Of a stretch of DNA of 64,000 nt, positions 12,770-25,365 are shown in pieces; the first letter of the stretch is position 1, and every line of letters starts with the position of its first letter. Source of the stretch: Phaseolus vulgaris (Eukaryota > Streptophyta > Magnoliopsida > Fabales > Fabaceae); the NCBI RefSeq assembly GCF_000499845.2, contig NC_023759.2:38215785-38279784 (forward strand), in the 5' to 3' direction. The notes under the pieces were generated by a model that did no database searches, was not told the DNA's origin, and was given only the letters and a program-made list of their open reading frames with translations. The translations under genes and the position numbers were made by a program.

Positions 12770-15462
12770 ATTTGTATTGATTGATGTGCTTATTTATAGG
12801 ATCATGATGGACCTTTGATATTGAGCCTAGATTAGGGTAGGCTACCGGGTTAACATTGGAATCTAGGTGATATTTTGTACTATGATTACATTAATGTGTT
12901 AAAGAGCGTTTATTAGATTTATGAAAGTCGTGTTGGTCATGTCACCCATGAAATGTTCGGTCAATGATTCGTCTGAGAATTCCTTGGCGTATGGTATAAA
13001 AATAGTTAAAGAGGCATAATAAATGTTAGTTTATCTGATTATGGGGATAACATGGTTGTGGTTGCTTTTTCAACCAAGAAAAAAATTGAAATTAAAACAA
13101 ATATACCCAATTTTATAATAACGATAATGATAGTTGTCATTTTGTTGTCAAATTAAAACGATTTTAGCGTAGACCTATCTAACGCTAGAGAGATGATAGT
13201 ATAATTATGGTCAGATGACCCCAAGTCGTCTCCCAATGAATCTAATAGTAAAATCAGTTAAATTCTTCCACCATTGAATTCTTCATAGGTTATCTAAAGA
13301 TTACCACCCTTAAATTCTTACACAAAGTTAAACCAGATTGAACATGCGTCAATCTAATTCAACTTGAATCTCACCAGTAAAGCATGTGTCTACTAGTTTA
13401 ATTAGTATCCACTTTATTCCATGCGTATACTCCATTAGAATAATTATTTCCTCTCTCTTGAATCATGCGCCCAATAAATTATCAATCATGCGTTCAAGTA
13501 TAACCTCTCACAAAAGCCAATTTCCAAGGAGATTAGAAGATTAAAACAAGGAATTAAAAAACGAAAGGTTTATTGATAAAATCCTCAAAACTCAATCGTG
13601 AATTACAAAAGAATCAACCAAAAAGGTTTAACTTTCCATGTGGAGGCAAAAAATACTAAGATAAAGAATGCAAAAAAATAAACAAAGAAAACAACTTTGC
13701 ACTCAAAGATATTGTTGGTGTCCTGTGTGTTTCCCTGACTCTGCTTAACTAGGCATGATCCATGCAACCTCCTTCAGATTCCATGTTGGAGGCACCACCT
13801 TTTGGTGAAAAAGATAGGGTAGAAAATGATGGAGAAGATCATGGAGAAAATTTGACTCCAACTTAGTTGAAGAAAATCTCTCTTACTTTACATAAAGTGC
13901 TCTTAAATATTTTTCTTATGTTTTGATTTAAAGAAACAACTTTGACTTTGAATATTTAGCCAATTCACAAAGCTAAACACTTCTTATGACCATTTAGTCT
14001 AAAAATACAAAATTAACAAAATAATAATTAATGTTCAAATAAACTCAATTATATGAATCTTAATTAAAACAATCAATTTACGTATTATTATAATCTAATA
14101 ATTTATAATTAAATTGAGTGCTAATAAATTATGTTCATCATATCTATAACTCTAATTTTAAAAGTTATATATACTTCTGTAACTATTTTTTTTACATATT
14201 TTCTTCTAATTTTATCTTTTAAGATTGTGATAACTGTTTGTATTATATTACTATTTTGTGTTACTATTTCAATAAAAGTAAAGAAAGAGAATACTTCATT
14301 ATATTACGTGATAAAATTTAACGCCATAAGTCATAATAAAAAAAAAGTTGATTTAAAGATCTCTTCTACCAACAAGTTCAAGTAAGTCTTTTATTTTTTT
14401 AAGTATTTTTTTATTATTAAACGAGTTTCACAAATTTAATAATTGTATATTTCACTTTTGTATAAATATTATTTATTATGTTTAATATTTTGAAACTGAA
14501 ATTCAATTTTATTAATTAATTTGTTTTTTTATAATATTATATTATCATTTTTATTTAATTATAATATATTTTCTTATATAATTAAAGTAGCATTGAAATG
14601 ATATTTAAATATAATAATTAAATTTTTAAGTTCTAAAAAGTTATTGTGGAAACTAAAAATCATTATATACTTTCTCTATATGGGTCTTTGTTGTTGATTT
14701 CATAATCATTGTCATCCACATTCAAATCTTTCAAGAAGGTGTCACGCTCTTCGCAAAGAAGGGCATTAAGGATCGAGGGGGAGTAGTGTTGTGCATCATC
14801 ATTGATAGTCATTCTCATGCTTCCCTTCTCCCTTAATCTCCTTTTCCCAATTTCATTTTCCCTAAAAGTTAAAATATAAAAAACAGAAATCCATGTCAGA
14901 TAATGTCACAATACCAGGTGTTCAAATTGCACAATCCATGTGTGCAAACCAATGTCACCATGTGCACCAAGTCATCAACAATTAACGATTTTGGTGGAAA
15001 CTTAACAAAATGGGCCAAATTGTACATTTTAAAAAAATTGGGACCAAATTGATTTTTTTTAAACTATTGTAGTAAATTGAATACTCACAAAAATGTATGA
15101 ACCAAAAAGGTAACTAAACCTACATATTATTAAGTTGTTTGAAGAGATTGTGTGAAAATTTAAATAACTAAAAAAGATTATTAAAAGGAAATAATTAATT
15201 GTAAAAATCATCTTCGTGTGAGAATAATGTGTGAATAAAGATACACTCATAAAAGTTAATAACGTTTGTGACAAGTTACTAGTATCATGGACTCATACTA
15301 CTAATCAAAATATAATCTCTATTGTTTGAGAGTTTTGAATTTTCTAATGAGATATATTTCTATACTTGCCATTATCGAGGATAAATTTCAATCCATAAAA
15401 GCAAACAAAACACCCATACTTATGCATGTGTCACATTTTGTTTGCTAGTGGAGATATTCTTA
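12770..15462. other. Intergenic DNA with unclassified repeat-like tracts
   Basis: No gene is supported. The stretch 13140-13760 (CCAAGTCGTCTCCCAATGAA and following) and the stretch 14890-15060 (TAACGATTTTGGTGGAAAC and following) look like old dispersed repeats, but I see no termini or coding sequence to classify them. The ORF at 14131-14385 is low-complexity AT-rich sequence. Confidence 0.45.
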
Positions 15463-15800
15463 CACTACAACAAAAATTACTTTAGACAACAACGGAGAAT
15501 CCTTGTCTAAACTGTAAAAATCATTACTTAAACTTTAGGTAATAAATTGGCAACAAATTATGAGTCGTTGTCTACGTGGTCATGGACTAAAGTAATAGAC
15601 AATATTTTTTGGTTTAGGCAATAAAATATAAAAATCCATTATCTAAAATATGAGAATAGACAACAATTTTTTTGGTGTTGCTTATTCTTTTAGGCAATGG
15701 TTTTTTTTAGTGTTTCTTTTTCTTTTAAACAATGATTTTGTGTGTTACTTATTCTTATAGACAAACAATTTTTTAAGTGCCCAAATAAATTGTACTATAT
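15463..15800. repeat. CACTA terminal repeat plus subterminal repeat region
   Basis: The terminal CACTACAACAAAAA is followed by at least six copies, in both orientations, of a short motif around TAGACAAC / TTGTCTAA / TAGGCAA, the latter embedded in TTTAGGCAATGG-like phrases. Such subterminal motifs bind transposase in known CACTA elements; that role here is inferred. Confidence 0.6.
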
Positions 15801-16659
15801 TATTTTAAATTTTGTTTATACATTTAGGTGATCGTATTCTAAATCAAATATTAATAGATATTTTTTTAAAGATATTAAATAAAAAAATGTATTTTATTAA
15901 TGTAGTTAAAATAAAATAATTAATTAAAACACAATTTAAAATATATACTGGAATTTAAAATATATCTACAATGATTACAAACTATTAAATGAAAATGGTA
16001 CCTTCATAAAAAAAAAAGTCATATTTTCATTTGAATGGATATCATAAATTGTAATATCTAGAAAATTCATTATGTTACTTATGCGTTTTATTAACGGTTA
16101 ATATTTTTTTTTGTAAGAGTTGCATTTAAACTTTGTTTATTATTTTGAATTTTGCATATATAATATAATATGTATATGGGTTGATAAACTTAAAGTATTT
16201 CTATCCAACCATATAAACTAAAGTACCTAAAATTGAGCAATATTAGATTTTTTTGTGGTTCAAAGTCTTGTAAATTTGGTTCCTACCACCTACTACGAAG
16301 AATATTTGTTCATAGACAAAAAAAAATAAAATAAGAAAAAGATATTCTATATATCATAAATTACCTAGTTAACCTGACCACATGAACAAAACAAGAATAT
16401 ATAATTGAAGAATGAAATTAGTAGATTATTTTAAGTTGTACTACTAATGTTGGATTCATTTGCAAATTGTGCAACCGATACAATCATGGTGTGACTCTTT
16501 TAATTTACAAGCAGGCAAGCACAATGCACATGGAAGGCAACCATTCAACAATAAGAGCTCACAACTTTTTTAAGATTCAAAACAACTTTGTTGAACATCA
16601 TTAGCAAAAAGAACACTAATATATTGGCTAACAAAAAGGAATTAGGTGTAAGGCTATTC

Positions 16660-17310
16660 TAAATGGCAAGATGACAAAACGTAACCATAAGCATCCAACA
16701 CAAATAGAAAGATATACTAATAACTCTAATAATATAAATTTAAATTGTACTTTTGGATCATGATAATCTAAATTAAGATTATGAGTTGATGCAGATGAAG
16801 GAAGTAGTGTTATGCTACTTTGTTTGTCCAAAACACGTGCCATCAATTCATCTCCATCATCATCATCTAATTCAGGATTTTGTTGATTAAGCATGAATTT
16901 CATCATTGCCTGTATATCTTAAATTTGCTTTACCATGTCACTCCTTTCAGCTTTATATGTTTTTTTCATAACAGTCATTTCTTAATTTTTCTTCCAAACT
17001 TTGGTCGTCATAGTCCTTCCATAACAACGCACTCGACTGGGCTTTTCTTTTCCAAACAAAGATTCAAATGTTTGTTCCACTTAATCATTTGAATTTTGAA
17101 TGAAATTTTGAAGTCTAGTATAATAAAGAAACACAATGAAGACTAATAAATTTAAGATTTTAAAATACTTAGTAATTAAATCTTAAAATACTTATAATAG
17201 CATTTTGTGTCTTCATTTAGTGCTTTTCCTTTATGACTTGCACGACTTTGATGAGTTTTGATAAACATTTCAACATGACTAAGTTCTTCCCCTTCCTCCT
17301 TATTGACAAG
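16660..17310 (-). pseudogene. CACTA-associated transposase-like (Ptta/En/Spm) relic
   Basis: The minus strand from 17310 reads ELVNKEEGEELSHVEMFIKT HQSR, then KGKALNEDT. Further down, in shifted frames, come MVKQI, a stop, and QAMMKFMLNQQNPELDDDDG DELMARVL. The spacing of a FIKTH-type block followed by a Gln/Met-rich coiled segment fits the plant Transposase_24/Ptta family carried by CACTA elements. Several stops and frameshifts make it dead. Confidence 0.55.
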
Positions 17311-18735
17311 TTCCATTAATTAAAAATTGGAAGGTAATCAACAAATAAGATTAAAATACATTTTCAAAAGACAAGACATAAACACATTACAATAATAATA
17401 CCAAACACAAACTCTAGCAAAGTTTATTGTACCGTTTCCATCATAAATTTGAAAGGATTATGTGATCTTGTTGGAAGAAAAGCCCCTTATCTAGAATATG
17501 ATAGAGTCCAAGTCATTTTCATATGTTTATAATAATATGTCATCCAATTTCATAGTTATAAGGAACAAAAAGTAAAAAAAAAAAAATAGCTAGTTCAACC
17601 AGTAGTAGGTCTAGAAAATGACATTTTATACTCTTAATTATATTATTGTGTTTCTTTGAATTTAGTTTTTTTTTTTATATTTTTTTCTAGACAATTGAAG
17701 TATCATTATTGAAAATATATTTAAAGAGTTTTTACACTATGTACAAACGTTATGTTTTTAATTTTGTTTTCAAACTTTAATTTGAATATATATTTTGTCT
17801 TTGTTTTAAGGATGTTGACCTTTCAAATATTTACATCATATATGAAAGTTAATTTTATATCACATAAGGATGAATGTCTATTTTAGGTTTTATGGAAAGA
17901 CTCAATGAATGTCACTCTTGACAATTGTTAATGGACATGTCTAATGTATTAAATTTAACTCTATTAGAATGACTGTGAACCTAAGGTATTATGATTGTTA
18001 TATGAGTGAGATTTCTTTTGTAATAAAATTAATTGCAATTTTTGTTATTATGGTTATCACAAAATACAACTATAAGGACATATGTTGATTGAAAATTTTA
18101 TTTTAGTATTACTAGTTATTTTTTACAATAAAGAAAAATAAACTTTAAATGGAGAATGGAACTACGTAAGTTATGAACTATTAATTTTAATAATAATTTT
18201 CTATGTAGTTGAACTCTTTATTTGTTATTGAAGGAACTAATGATTAGGTAAATTTGGTTCTTTAAAGGATGAGTTATACATAAAACTTAATAAAAGTGTT
18301 ATAAACTCTAAATGATGGTGTGAATTGAATAGTCACATTTTGGTGACCAAAACTATCATTATTTTAATATGATTATAGAAATGTAAGGGTAGATTAATGT
18401 ATCCAAACAATGACTTGAAAACTAAGAATGAAAATTGAATGAAGAATGCACAAGCTTAAACCAAATATAATCAATATACATACAAAATTTGAAAAGAAAG
18501 AAATATAAAACAAAAATCTCCTTATGAAAATTCAAAGTTTTGAGAAAATTCCATCCAATATAAACTATGGTCAAATAGTAGACGATTTATTGTATGAGAA
18601 TGAAATGATAAGGAAAGTCATATCCTTGACTGCGTAAGGGAATAAAGGATAAAAGATTTGATCTTCGCCCCAAAAAGTGTAAAGCAAACCTCATGATATA
18701 GCAACATTAGGATGCTATACTAAGGAGAAGTACAA
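17311..18735. other. AT-rich intergenic DNA, nothing recognised
   Basis: No coding similarity, terminal repeat or array is visible. It may include the lost half of the neighbouring CACTA relic. Confidence 0.5.
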
Positions 18736-18737
18736 CA

Positions 18738-21309
18738 AATAAGCAAAAAGTCTGATACTTTGTGGAAGTATTTCAACAAGAGGGAATCTTTGATTTGGTA
18801 CTCCTTGTTGACTTGATTAACGGTCAACTGGAAATCATTGTGACACTGTAGTTTCCGCACTTCCATATCCTTTGTCAGAAGAAGGCCTGTTACCAGAGCT
18901 TCATACTCGGCCTAATTGTTGGATGCTTTGAAGCCTAAGTGTAGTGATTGCTCTATTATGATGCCTCCCGGTCTTTCAAGCCCTGTTCCAGCCTCGCTTC
19001 CGGTTTTATTGGACGATCCGTCCACATACAAGACCCACCACTCCTCTATGATGGGGTTGCCCTAGAGTTTCAAGATGAAATCGGCCAGACATTGAGTCCT
19101 GATCTGTCCTCTAGGCTCATACTTGATTCTGAATTCTAACAGTTCAATTGACCATGCGATCATCCTGCCTACCAGTTCTAGCTTTCGAAGGACCTTGCTG
19201 ATAGGGCAATCAGTTTTAACAATAATCTCATAACTTTGGAAGTAGTCCCGCAACCTTTCGCGTTGTATGCACCAATGCTAGGGCGACCTTCTCGATCATT
19301 TGATATCGAATATCTGTATCTTGCAATACTCGACTATTGAAGTATACGAGTCTTTGTTCGGTGGTTCCTTGCGCGATTGTCGCGCTGATGGCTTCTGCTG
19401 ACACGACTAAGTAAACGAGTAGGGGCTCTCCTCTGTTTGGCTTACTGAGGATGGGTGTTGCCGCCAGGCCCTGTTTTACGACGATGAATGTCTTTTCGCA
19501 TTCCTCGCTCCATTTGAACTTGTTGGCCTTCTTCATTACTTTGAGTATGAATTTTATCCGTTCTGCTAACCTGGGCACAAATTGAGAAAAAGATGTCAAT
19601 CGACCGACCAACCTTTGTACCTCTTTAAGGTTTTTGGGATTCCTCATCTCTTCTAGGGCTCTGCACTTTTCGGGATTTGCTTCAATACCTCAGCTTGTAA
19701 GTAGAAATCCTAGGAATTTCCCTCTTCCACCTCAAACACGCATTTTTCGGGGTTGAACCTCATGTCGAACTCTCGTAACCTTCCAAAGACTTTCGTCAGG
19801 TCCTGAGTATGTTGTTTGGAGTTTTCGAACTTAACGATCATATCATCGACATAGAATTCCATGTTGCGGTTGATTTGCTCCTTGAATATTCAATCCATTA
19901 GTCTTTGGTACGTAGCCCCTATGTTTTTTAGGCCGAATGGCATCACTTCATAACAAAAGTTTGTCTTGTCGGTCATGAAAGTCGTTTTAGGCTTATCGCC
20001 TTTGTGCATGGGTATTTGATTATACCCTGAGCAGGCGTCTAAGGAGCTCATGACGTCATGCCCTGCCACGCCATCGACTAATCTATCGATGTTGGGAAGG
20101 GGGTATGCGTCCTTTGGGCAAGTTTTGTTCAAGTCCGTGTAGTCGGTGCATATACGCCACTACTTGTTACTCTTTTTCACCAAGACGGTGTTGGCTAGCC
20201 AGGTAGTGGATTGTATCTCCTGCACAAACCCAGCTTGTTTCAACTTGCTAACTTCTACCTCGGCCACCAACCTTCCCTCCTCCCCCATTCTTCTCTTTTT
20301 TTGTGCAACCAATTTTGTGTCGGTATACCAATAGCCTATGCGACATTATCCGTGGGTCGATTCCGGGCATATCAGATGTTGCCCATGCAAACAAGTCTTT
20401 ATTTGTGGTTAATACCTCCATGATTCTTTGTTTGTCAGCTTCTCCCAAACTGGCGTTGATTCTCGTATTTTGTCTTGACTTTCCGAGCTGTAGATGAACG
20501 ATTTCGTCTTTTGGCTTTACGCATGACTCGTCATTTGGCCGCGAATAGAAATCCCCTTTAGCAGCTATTGAGTTCACATCCCTCTTAAGCCGGGTGTACC
20601 TCGACAAGATTCTCATACTCGTCACATAACACTCTATGGCAATTTTATGATGCGTTTTGACTCTTGCCACGCACCATCCATCTTCAACCGGGAACTTGAT
20701 GGTTAGATGGAGTGTTGACACTATAGCCCCCGGTCGGTTCAAGGGTGGCCTTCCCAACAATGCGTTATACAATGTCTTAGCGTCAACTATCTGGTACCAA
20801 ATTTTAACGGTCTTTTGCTTCTCGTTTTCACCGAACTTGGTATGTAGGTCAACATATCCTTTGGTATACACCTTTTCTCCTAAGAACCTGACAATCTGCT
20901 CGTCATATGGGATAACCTCGTCCCACGAGATTCCCATTCTTTTGAAGGTTTTGAGGAAGAGAACATTTATTGGACTTCCTTGATCAACTAGAGTTTTCAT
21001 CATTGTGCAGTTTGCCACCTCGATAGTGATAACCATGGGATTGTCTTGATCCGTGTCTATTCTTTTGAAGTCCTCGTCGGTAAATTTATCGAGGGCATGG
21101 TGCGCTAGTTTCTTCCAATGTAGTTGACAAAATGTAGGTTTCGAGCGTGACGTTTTCGAGTCGAGTAAGTGGTCTCCCCTGTGAATCTTCCTGCAATGGT
21201 TTTGATAATCCGTTTTGGGGGATCGTTGGCTTCTTGTTGTCTGTCGTCCCTTCGTTCTGGTGTTCGCGATCTTTACCGATGATTTCTTTGGTGTGTCTTG
21301 GCCCCCCAC
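18738..21309 (-). pseudogene. pol region: protease, reverse transcriptase, RNase H, second RNase H
   Basis: Protease-like: TMMKTLVDQGSPINVLFLKT (about 21000). Reverse transcriptase: CTDYTDLNKTCPKDAYPLPN, SSLDACSGYNQIPMHKGDKP, VMPFGLKNIGATYQRLMD and the catalytic YVDD at 19853-19842. RNase H: KFKWSEECEKTFIVVKQGLA followed by YFNSRVLQDTDIRYQMIEKV. Second RNase H: WWVLYVDGSSNKTGSEAGTG and LHLGFKASNN, a stop, then AEYEAL. Stops at LMD|IF, LLTS|GIE and KASNN|AEYE and a frameshift before RT make it dead. Integrase is absent. Confidence 0.88.
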
Positions 21310-21394
21310 CCCTTATATTTTCCTTCTTCTTTGCCATCCTTCCGCATAGAGCGCCTTAGGTGATCGTCTCGTATCAACTCCTCTATTTTGTCTT

Positions 21395-22495
21395 TTAGTA
21401 CAACGCACTCTTCGGTGGTGTGACCATAATTTCGATGGTACCGACAATGTCAGGTTTGATATGCATTTGGGGGGATAGACGTCCTTTGAAAGGTGGTATC
21501 AAGTCGGTATTGAGGGTTTCGTCTAGAACCTTGATCTTTCGATCGTCAAGGGGGTGTACTGAAGGAACCTGACCGACTTTGGGAATTCCCTCGGTCTTTC
21601 GGGCGGCCGCATAGGTCGTCGTGACTCTTCCATCCGCCAATTTCCCGCATCTTTACTCACCTTCATTTTGAATTCTCAAAGCTCTTCCAACTGCATGAAC
21701 TTTGTCTCCCGCTATCTTAACTCGTCCATGCTTCCAGCCGGTTGCATGCATAAGATATCGAAAAAAGGCCCCGACTTCAAGGCGATCACCAACTGGTGTA
21801 AGGCTACTTCCGGGCTTAGGTCCCAAATGCAGAGGGCTATCTTTCTGAATCTCTCCATGAAGGATTGAAGGGACTCAGATCTCCTTGCTTGATTTTTACT
21901 AAGGCTAGGAAGTTAAGTTATGCAGTTTGCTAATGGCAAACTGGGTTGAGAACTTTGATACTAGCGTGTTAAAGCAATCAATTGTACAAAGGGTATGTGA
22001 GTGAACCAGTTCAACACGACTCCCTTCAGTGAGGTGGGGAAGACACGACAGAAAAGGGCGTCGTCGACTCTATACAAATTGACCTGAGTAATATACGCAT
22101 CCATGTGCTCGTCCGGGTTGCCGCCACTGTCATACTTATCAATCGTTGGACTCTTCCAGCTGGTCGGGAAAGGGTGTTTGTGAGATGACATCCCTCCCAC
22201 CTCATTCAAACACGTGTGGGTCGTACAGTGCTGCGTACTATTCTCCCCTTCCATTTGTGTCAACGTCTTGCTTTCTAAGTACTCACGGGTTCTTGAGTTC
22301 TCTTAACCTGTCGGGGTGTGTCTGAGTTCTAGATTCTTTTTCATCATCTCGTTCTCGGCTTGTAGGGCCCTTAACTTTGTTTTTTTGTTTCAAACTCTCA
22401 AGTTCCTTCTTCATTGCCAACATCATGGTTATGGGGTCCGCGACCGACTCTTCGTTTTGCTTGTTGTTTCCCATCTTACTCCGGGTGGTTACCAT
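21395..22495 (-). pseudogene. gag region of the minus-strand Tat-type element
   Basis: The probable start is MVTTRSKMGNNKQNEESVAD at 22495. It continues through a Lys/Glu-rich coiled part, then WKSPTIDKYDSGGNPDEHMD and CRVFPTSLKGVVLNWFTHIP, the retrotrans_gag signature. Frame breaks occur near 22280 and 21960. The tail (to 21395) contains a piece resembling the linker before protease. It is not translatable as one protein. Confidence 0.75.
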
Positions 22496-22542
22496 GCGAC
22501 TTTTCGATAGGTTTTTCTTTCGACCCACGGTGGACACCAAAA

Positions 22543-22939
22543 TGTTCTTACAATTATCCAAAACCGAATGTCCCCTACCGAGTTTCTTCTATCCTCTCTT
22601 CAACTTCAAAAGTTCTTCCAGGATGTTTGAGAGAGGGGGTACCTGCAAAAAGCACTTTGGCGCTTAAGTCAGCTAAAGTCAATTTTAGTGATTCAATTCA
22701 AGATTCAAAATACATTACCTTTCATCATGAGGGTCCCCTCTTATTTACACTATTCTGGTGGGCCTTATTCTGTCAGAATGGCTAAACCAGGCCCAATAGA
22801 TGTTAATCACGCTTTGCTATCTCTTAATTGGAATTAACGTCCTTATTTCACGATATGACGTGGATCTTGGTTTTTACCGAAAGACTGTTAAGCTGTTTAG
22901 GAGGCCGACCATTCGGGCTCTTGGTTTCGTGGTATAACA
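22543..22939 (-). repeat. 5' LTR of the minus-strand Tat-type element, about 397 bp
   Basis: On the minus strand it starts TGTTATACCACG and ends GTAAGAACA, giving TGTT...AACA termini. It is followed directly by TTTTGGTGTCCACCGTGGG, which sits where the tRNA primer-binding site should be. No second copy was found in the window. The outer boundary is set by the TG/CA rule only. Confidence 0.6.
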
Positions 22940-25180
22940 ATGGGTGTTCACATTAGGTGAAAAGTCTAAGTTCTAAGACCTAAGTAGCAAGAAAGGAGGA
23001 TCAATTATGTTCAACCGAAACCAGAAGGAGAATATATTCGGTGTGACACAATGTTACACATTCTCTTCCATATATAGATAACATCTTATTAATAGAATAT
23101 TTCAAATATAATCTGCTTAACATAAGTCTATTGTATCATAATTAATATAATGTTTTCTTTAACAAAGACTAATTTATAGTAAAATACAATGATGATACTA
23201 TAATATTATATAAAAGAAAATGTAACTTCTATAAGATTGAACTAAGCGACTTATCAGATCAAATGGTCTTTTGCTTCATGTTTATAAAAATGATCATTGG
23301 GTAAGACACATAAAGGTGTGGATATGCTAGCTTAAGGTTAATGTCAATACTTCAAAAACACAAATTTGAATAGAGTTCCACATGTTTTCTAATAAGTAAA
23401 ATCTTATGTGTGAAACATGTGTAAAGGCAAGCAAGTTAAAGTACATTTCCAAAGTACAAACAGTGGGTAGGAGTGAATGTTTTTGCGAAACCTATAAATA
23501 GAAGCTCACCATTCACATTAAATAATTGACAAAGAGTCGATAAACAAACTGCTTAAAATGCATACATTTACTTAATCTTTCATTCTTTCAAAGTTTGAGC
23601 ACTTAAATAAATTATCTTCTAGACGACTTTGTAAAAGATAGTTCTTTGTTGCATGTCCTTAACAAATGTGAAGTTATCTCTTAGAATAATGAGTGTTTGT
23701 ACTTGATATTCACTCATTTGAGTAAATATTGTAAACAACGTTCTTTTTTTGTTTTTATAGCTATAGTATGTCTCATGTACTTTGTTTGTAGAGACTTTGT
23801 GTATATGTACATCAACTTAAGGTGAGTAAAATATATAACCTAAAAACTTTGTATATTAATTTTGAAGAGAAATTGGATACTTGGATAGCTTGAAAAAACT
23901 TTATATATTTGTTATAAGTGATAATATAATACTTCTAAACATTGGAGAATTAGATATAACTCTTAAGATGACTTAGTATAAAAATTGTATTATTAGTGAA
24001 CCTTCTCACACATATGATATTGGTTATCTCTTTTGAAAAGTCTTGTGAAGAATTTTGTAAAACCATTAGACAATCACTTATCCTCTCTTGTAAATTCTTT
24101 CCAAAGAGTGTTTTATTAACTCTTCAATAAGCTTTTTATAGTTAGTTATAAAATTCTAAGAGTACTTAAAAAAAATAAGCTTAGACTAACTATGAGATTT
24201 TATATCCATCTTTAAAATATGTTATTTTAGTGAAACTTTTTTTAATATTATTTGTGGAGATGAGTATAAATTTCGAAAGACTATTATAAGAATAATGCTT
24301 GAGAAGTTTTGCTTGAAAACAAGTTAAAGAATACTTGACTAGAAATCAAAAGTGAATAAAATCAGTATTAATAAATATTGATAATCCTTCATAATTAATA
24401 AAACTTAATTTAAAAAAAAACTAAATGTAGTCTCTGGTTAAAAAATTTTCAGTCATTAAAAGTTCTTCAAACTAAATATCGTATCAGTCGTTAAGGTAAA
24501 TTAATATAAAATATACTTGATGCATTAATTTCTTTATTTACAAAGTTTTTTATTTTTAAAAAAATAAAAAACAATTATATATATTAAAAAAATTATAACC
24601 TTCGTACTCATATTAAATAATTAAAATTTAAATAATAAAAAAATAGTTCATTGAATAAAGATAGGAACATTAATGGTTTTGAAAAATGTATTTATAAGTA
24701 CAAAATTGAAATTTATGGAATAAGGTGTAAGAATAAAATAAAATACATAATTATATACGGCAAAACAGTTTTTACATTATGAAACAGTATTATTAGTATT
24801 AATTAAAGTTTATTGATAATAATAAATTTTAATATATCTCATTTTTTAAATAAATTTCATCATATTACAAAAAAAAAGTATTTCTATATAGTTGTAGATT
24901 ATAAAAATTTTAAATCCCTTAACTTATTTAATAAAGCTCTCTTAAAGTTTATAATTTCAATAGTGTTTAATCACAATAAAATCTATATTAGTAATATTTA
25001 TATTGTATAAATTATTGAATGAGTTATTAAATAAAAAACGCATTTTTTGTGTGTGGATAAAATTAAAAAAACACATCTATTAATGAAAAACACATCTAAG
25101 ATTCATGCCATCAAGTACAATTACATTAATGCAATTTCAGAGTAAAAGAGCAAACCTTCGTCAAATGGTAACTGTTGCTT
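22940..25180. other. Intergenic DNA; possible solo-LTR-like tract near 23.3-23.8 kb
   Basis: No coding sequence is supported. Around 23490 a TATA-type box within CCTATAAATAGAAGCTCACC is followed by a leader-like stretch. That resembles the promoter part of a plant LTR, but no second copy, TG/CA ends or TSD were identified. The rest is plain AT-rich DNA. Confidence 0.35.
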
Positions 25181-25182
25181 CA

Positions 25183-25205
25183 CCAATAAGAAGGCGCCAC
25201 GTATC
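25183..25205 (+). promoter_or_regulatory. Conserved proximal promoter block of TBCCD1 copy A
   Basis: A CCAAT box is followed after a short spacer by GCGCCACGTA (with a CACGT core) about 165 bp before the ATG. The same arrangement is present at the same distance in copy B (42448-42470), while the spacer between the two boxes has drifted. Conservation between paralogues suggests function. The binding factors are not known. Confidence 0.45.
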
Positions 25206-25338
25206 AACACACCATGCGGTGAACCCCACCAGAACGCACCCGCATCTCTCTCTTCTCCCTCTAATTCCTCCCGATTCAAAGATCTGCAACTCTCTCCCTC
25301 CCTCTCTTTCTCTCTCTCTCTCTCTGTCGCTCTCTCGC

Positions 25339-25365
25339 ATGAATTTTCTCTCTGCGTTGCCATGA
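25339..25365 (+). other. Upstream ORF overlapping the TBCCD1-A start (8 codons)
   Basis: ATG at 25339 encodes MNFLSALP and stops at TGA 25363-25365, so stop and main start share ATGA. The copy B counterpart encodes MFFLSAVP with the same length and the same overlap; six of eight residues agree. It lies just after a CT-rich tract (about 25283-25338). The arrangement would permit termination-reinitiation or leaky scanning; translation itself is not shown. Confidence 0.55.

Larger units (their letters stand above)
15463..17310 (-). mobile_element. CACTA (En/Spm) transposon relic, one end only
   Basis: CACTACAACAAAAA at 15463 is the typical CACTA terminal inverted repeat. It is followed to about 15800 by subterminal repeats built on TAGACAAC and its complement TTGTCTAA, as expected for this superfamily. 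Decayed transposase-like coding sequence lies inward at 16.66-17.31 kb on the minus strand, so this is the 3' end of an element reading right to left. I found no matching opposite end (TTTTTGTTGTAGTG) in the window, so the other end is lost or unrecognisable. Confidence 0.65.
18738..22939 (-). mobile_element. Second Ty3/gypsy Tat-type retrotransposon, minus strand, 3'-truncated
   Basis: Reading right to left it has a 5' LTR (22939-22543), a primer-binding-like segment, gag, protease, reverse transcriptase, RNase H and a second RNase H-like domain, and then stops near 18740 without integrase or 3' LTR. A second RNase H after the usual one is a mark of the Tat lineage. The gag differs from that of the element at 8 kb. 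Several stop codons are single transitions from conserved codons, suggesting decay by cytosine deamination. Confidence 0.88.

Noticed and set aside
12609..12818. Plus-strand ORF of 69 codons
   Set aside because: It runs through the poly-C tract and out of the 3' LTR across the target duplication, with no family resemblance. It is LTR sequence read by chance.
14131..14385. 84-codon AT-rich ORF with hydrophobic stretches
   Set aside because: The composition is that of the surrounding AT-rich DNA, with no start context, homologue or paired features to support a gene.
23490..23760. Solo LTR of a copia element
   Set aside because: A TATA-like box and leader-like sequence are present, but no TG/CA termini, target duplication or second copy could be fixed. 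Kept only as a possibility in the intergenic entry.
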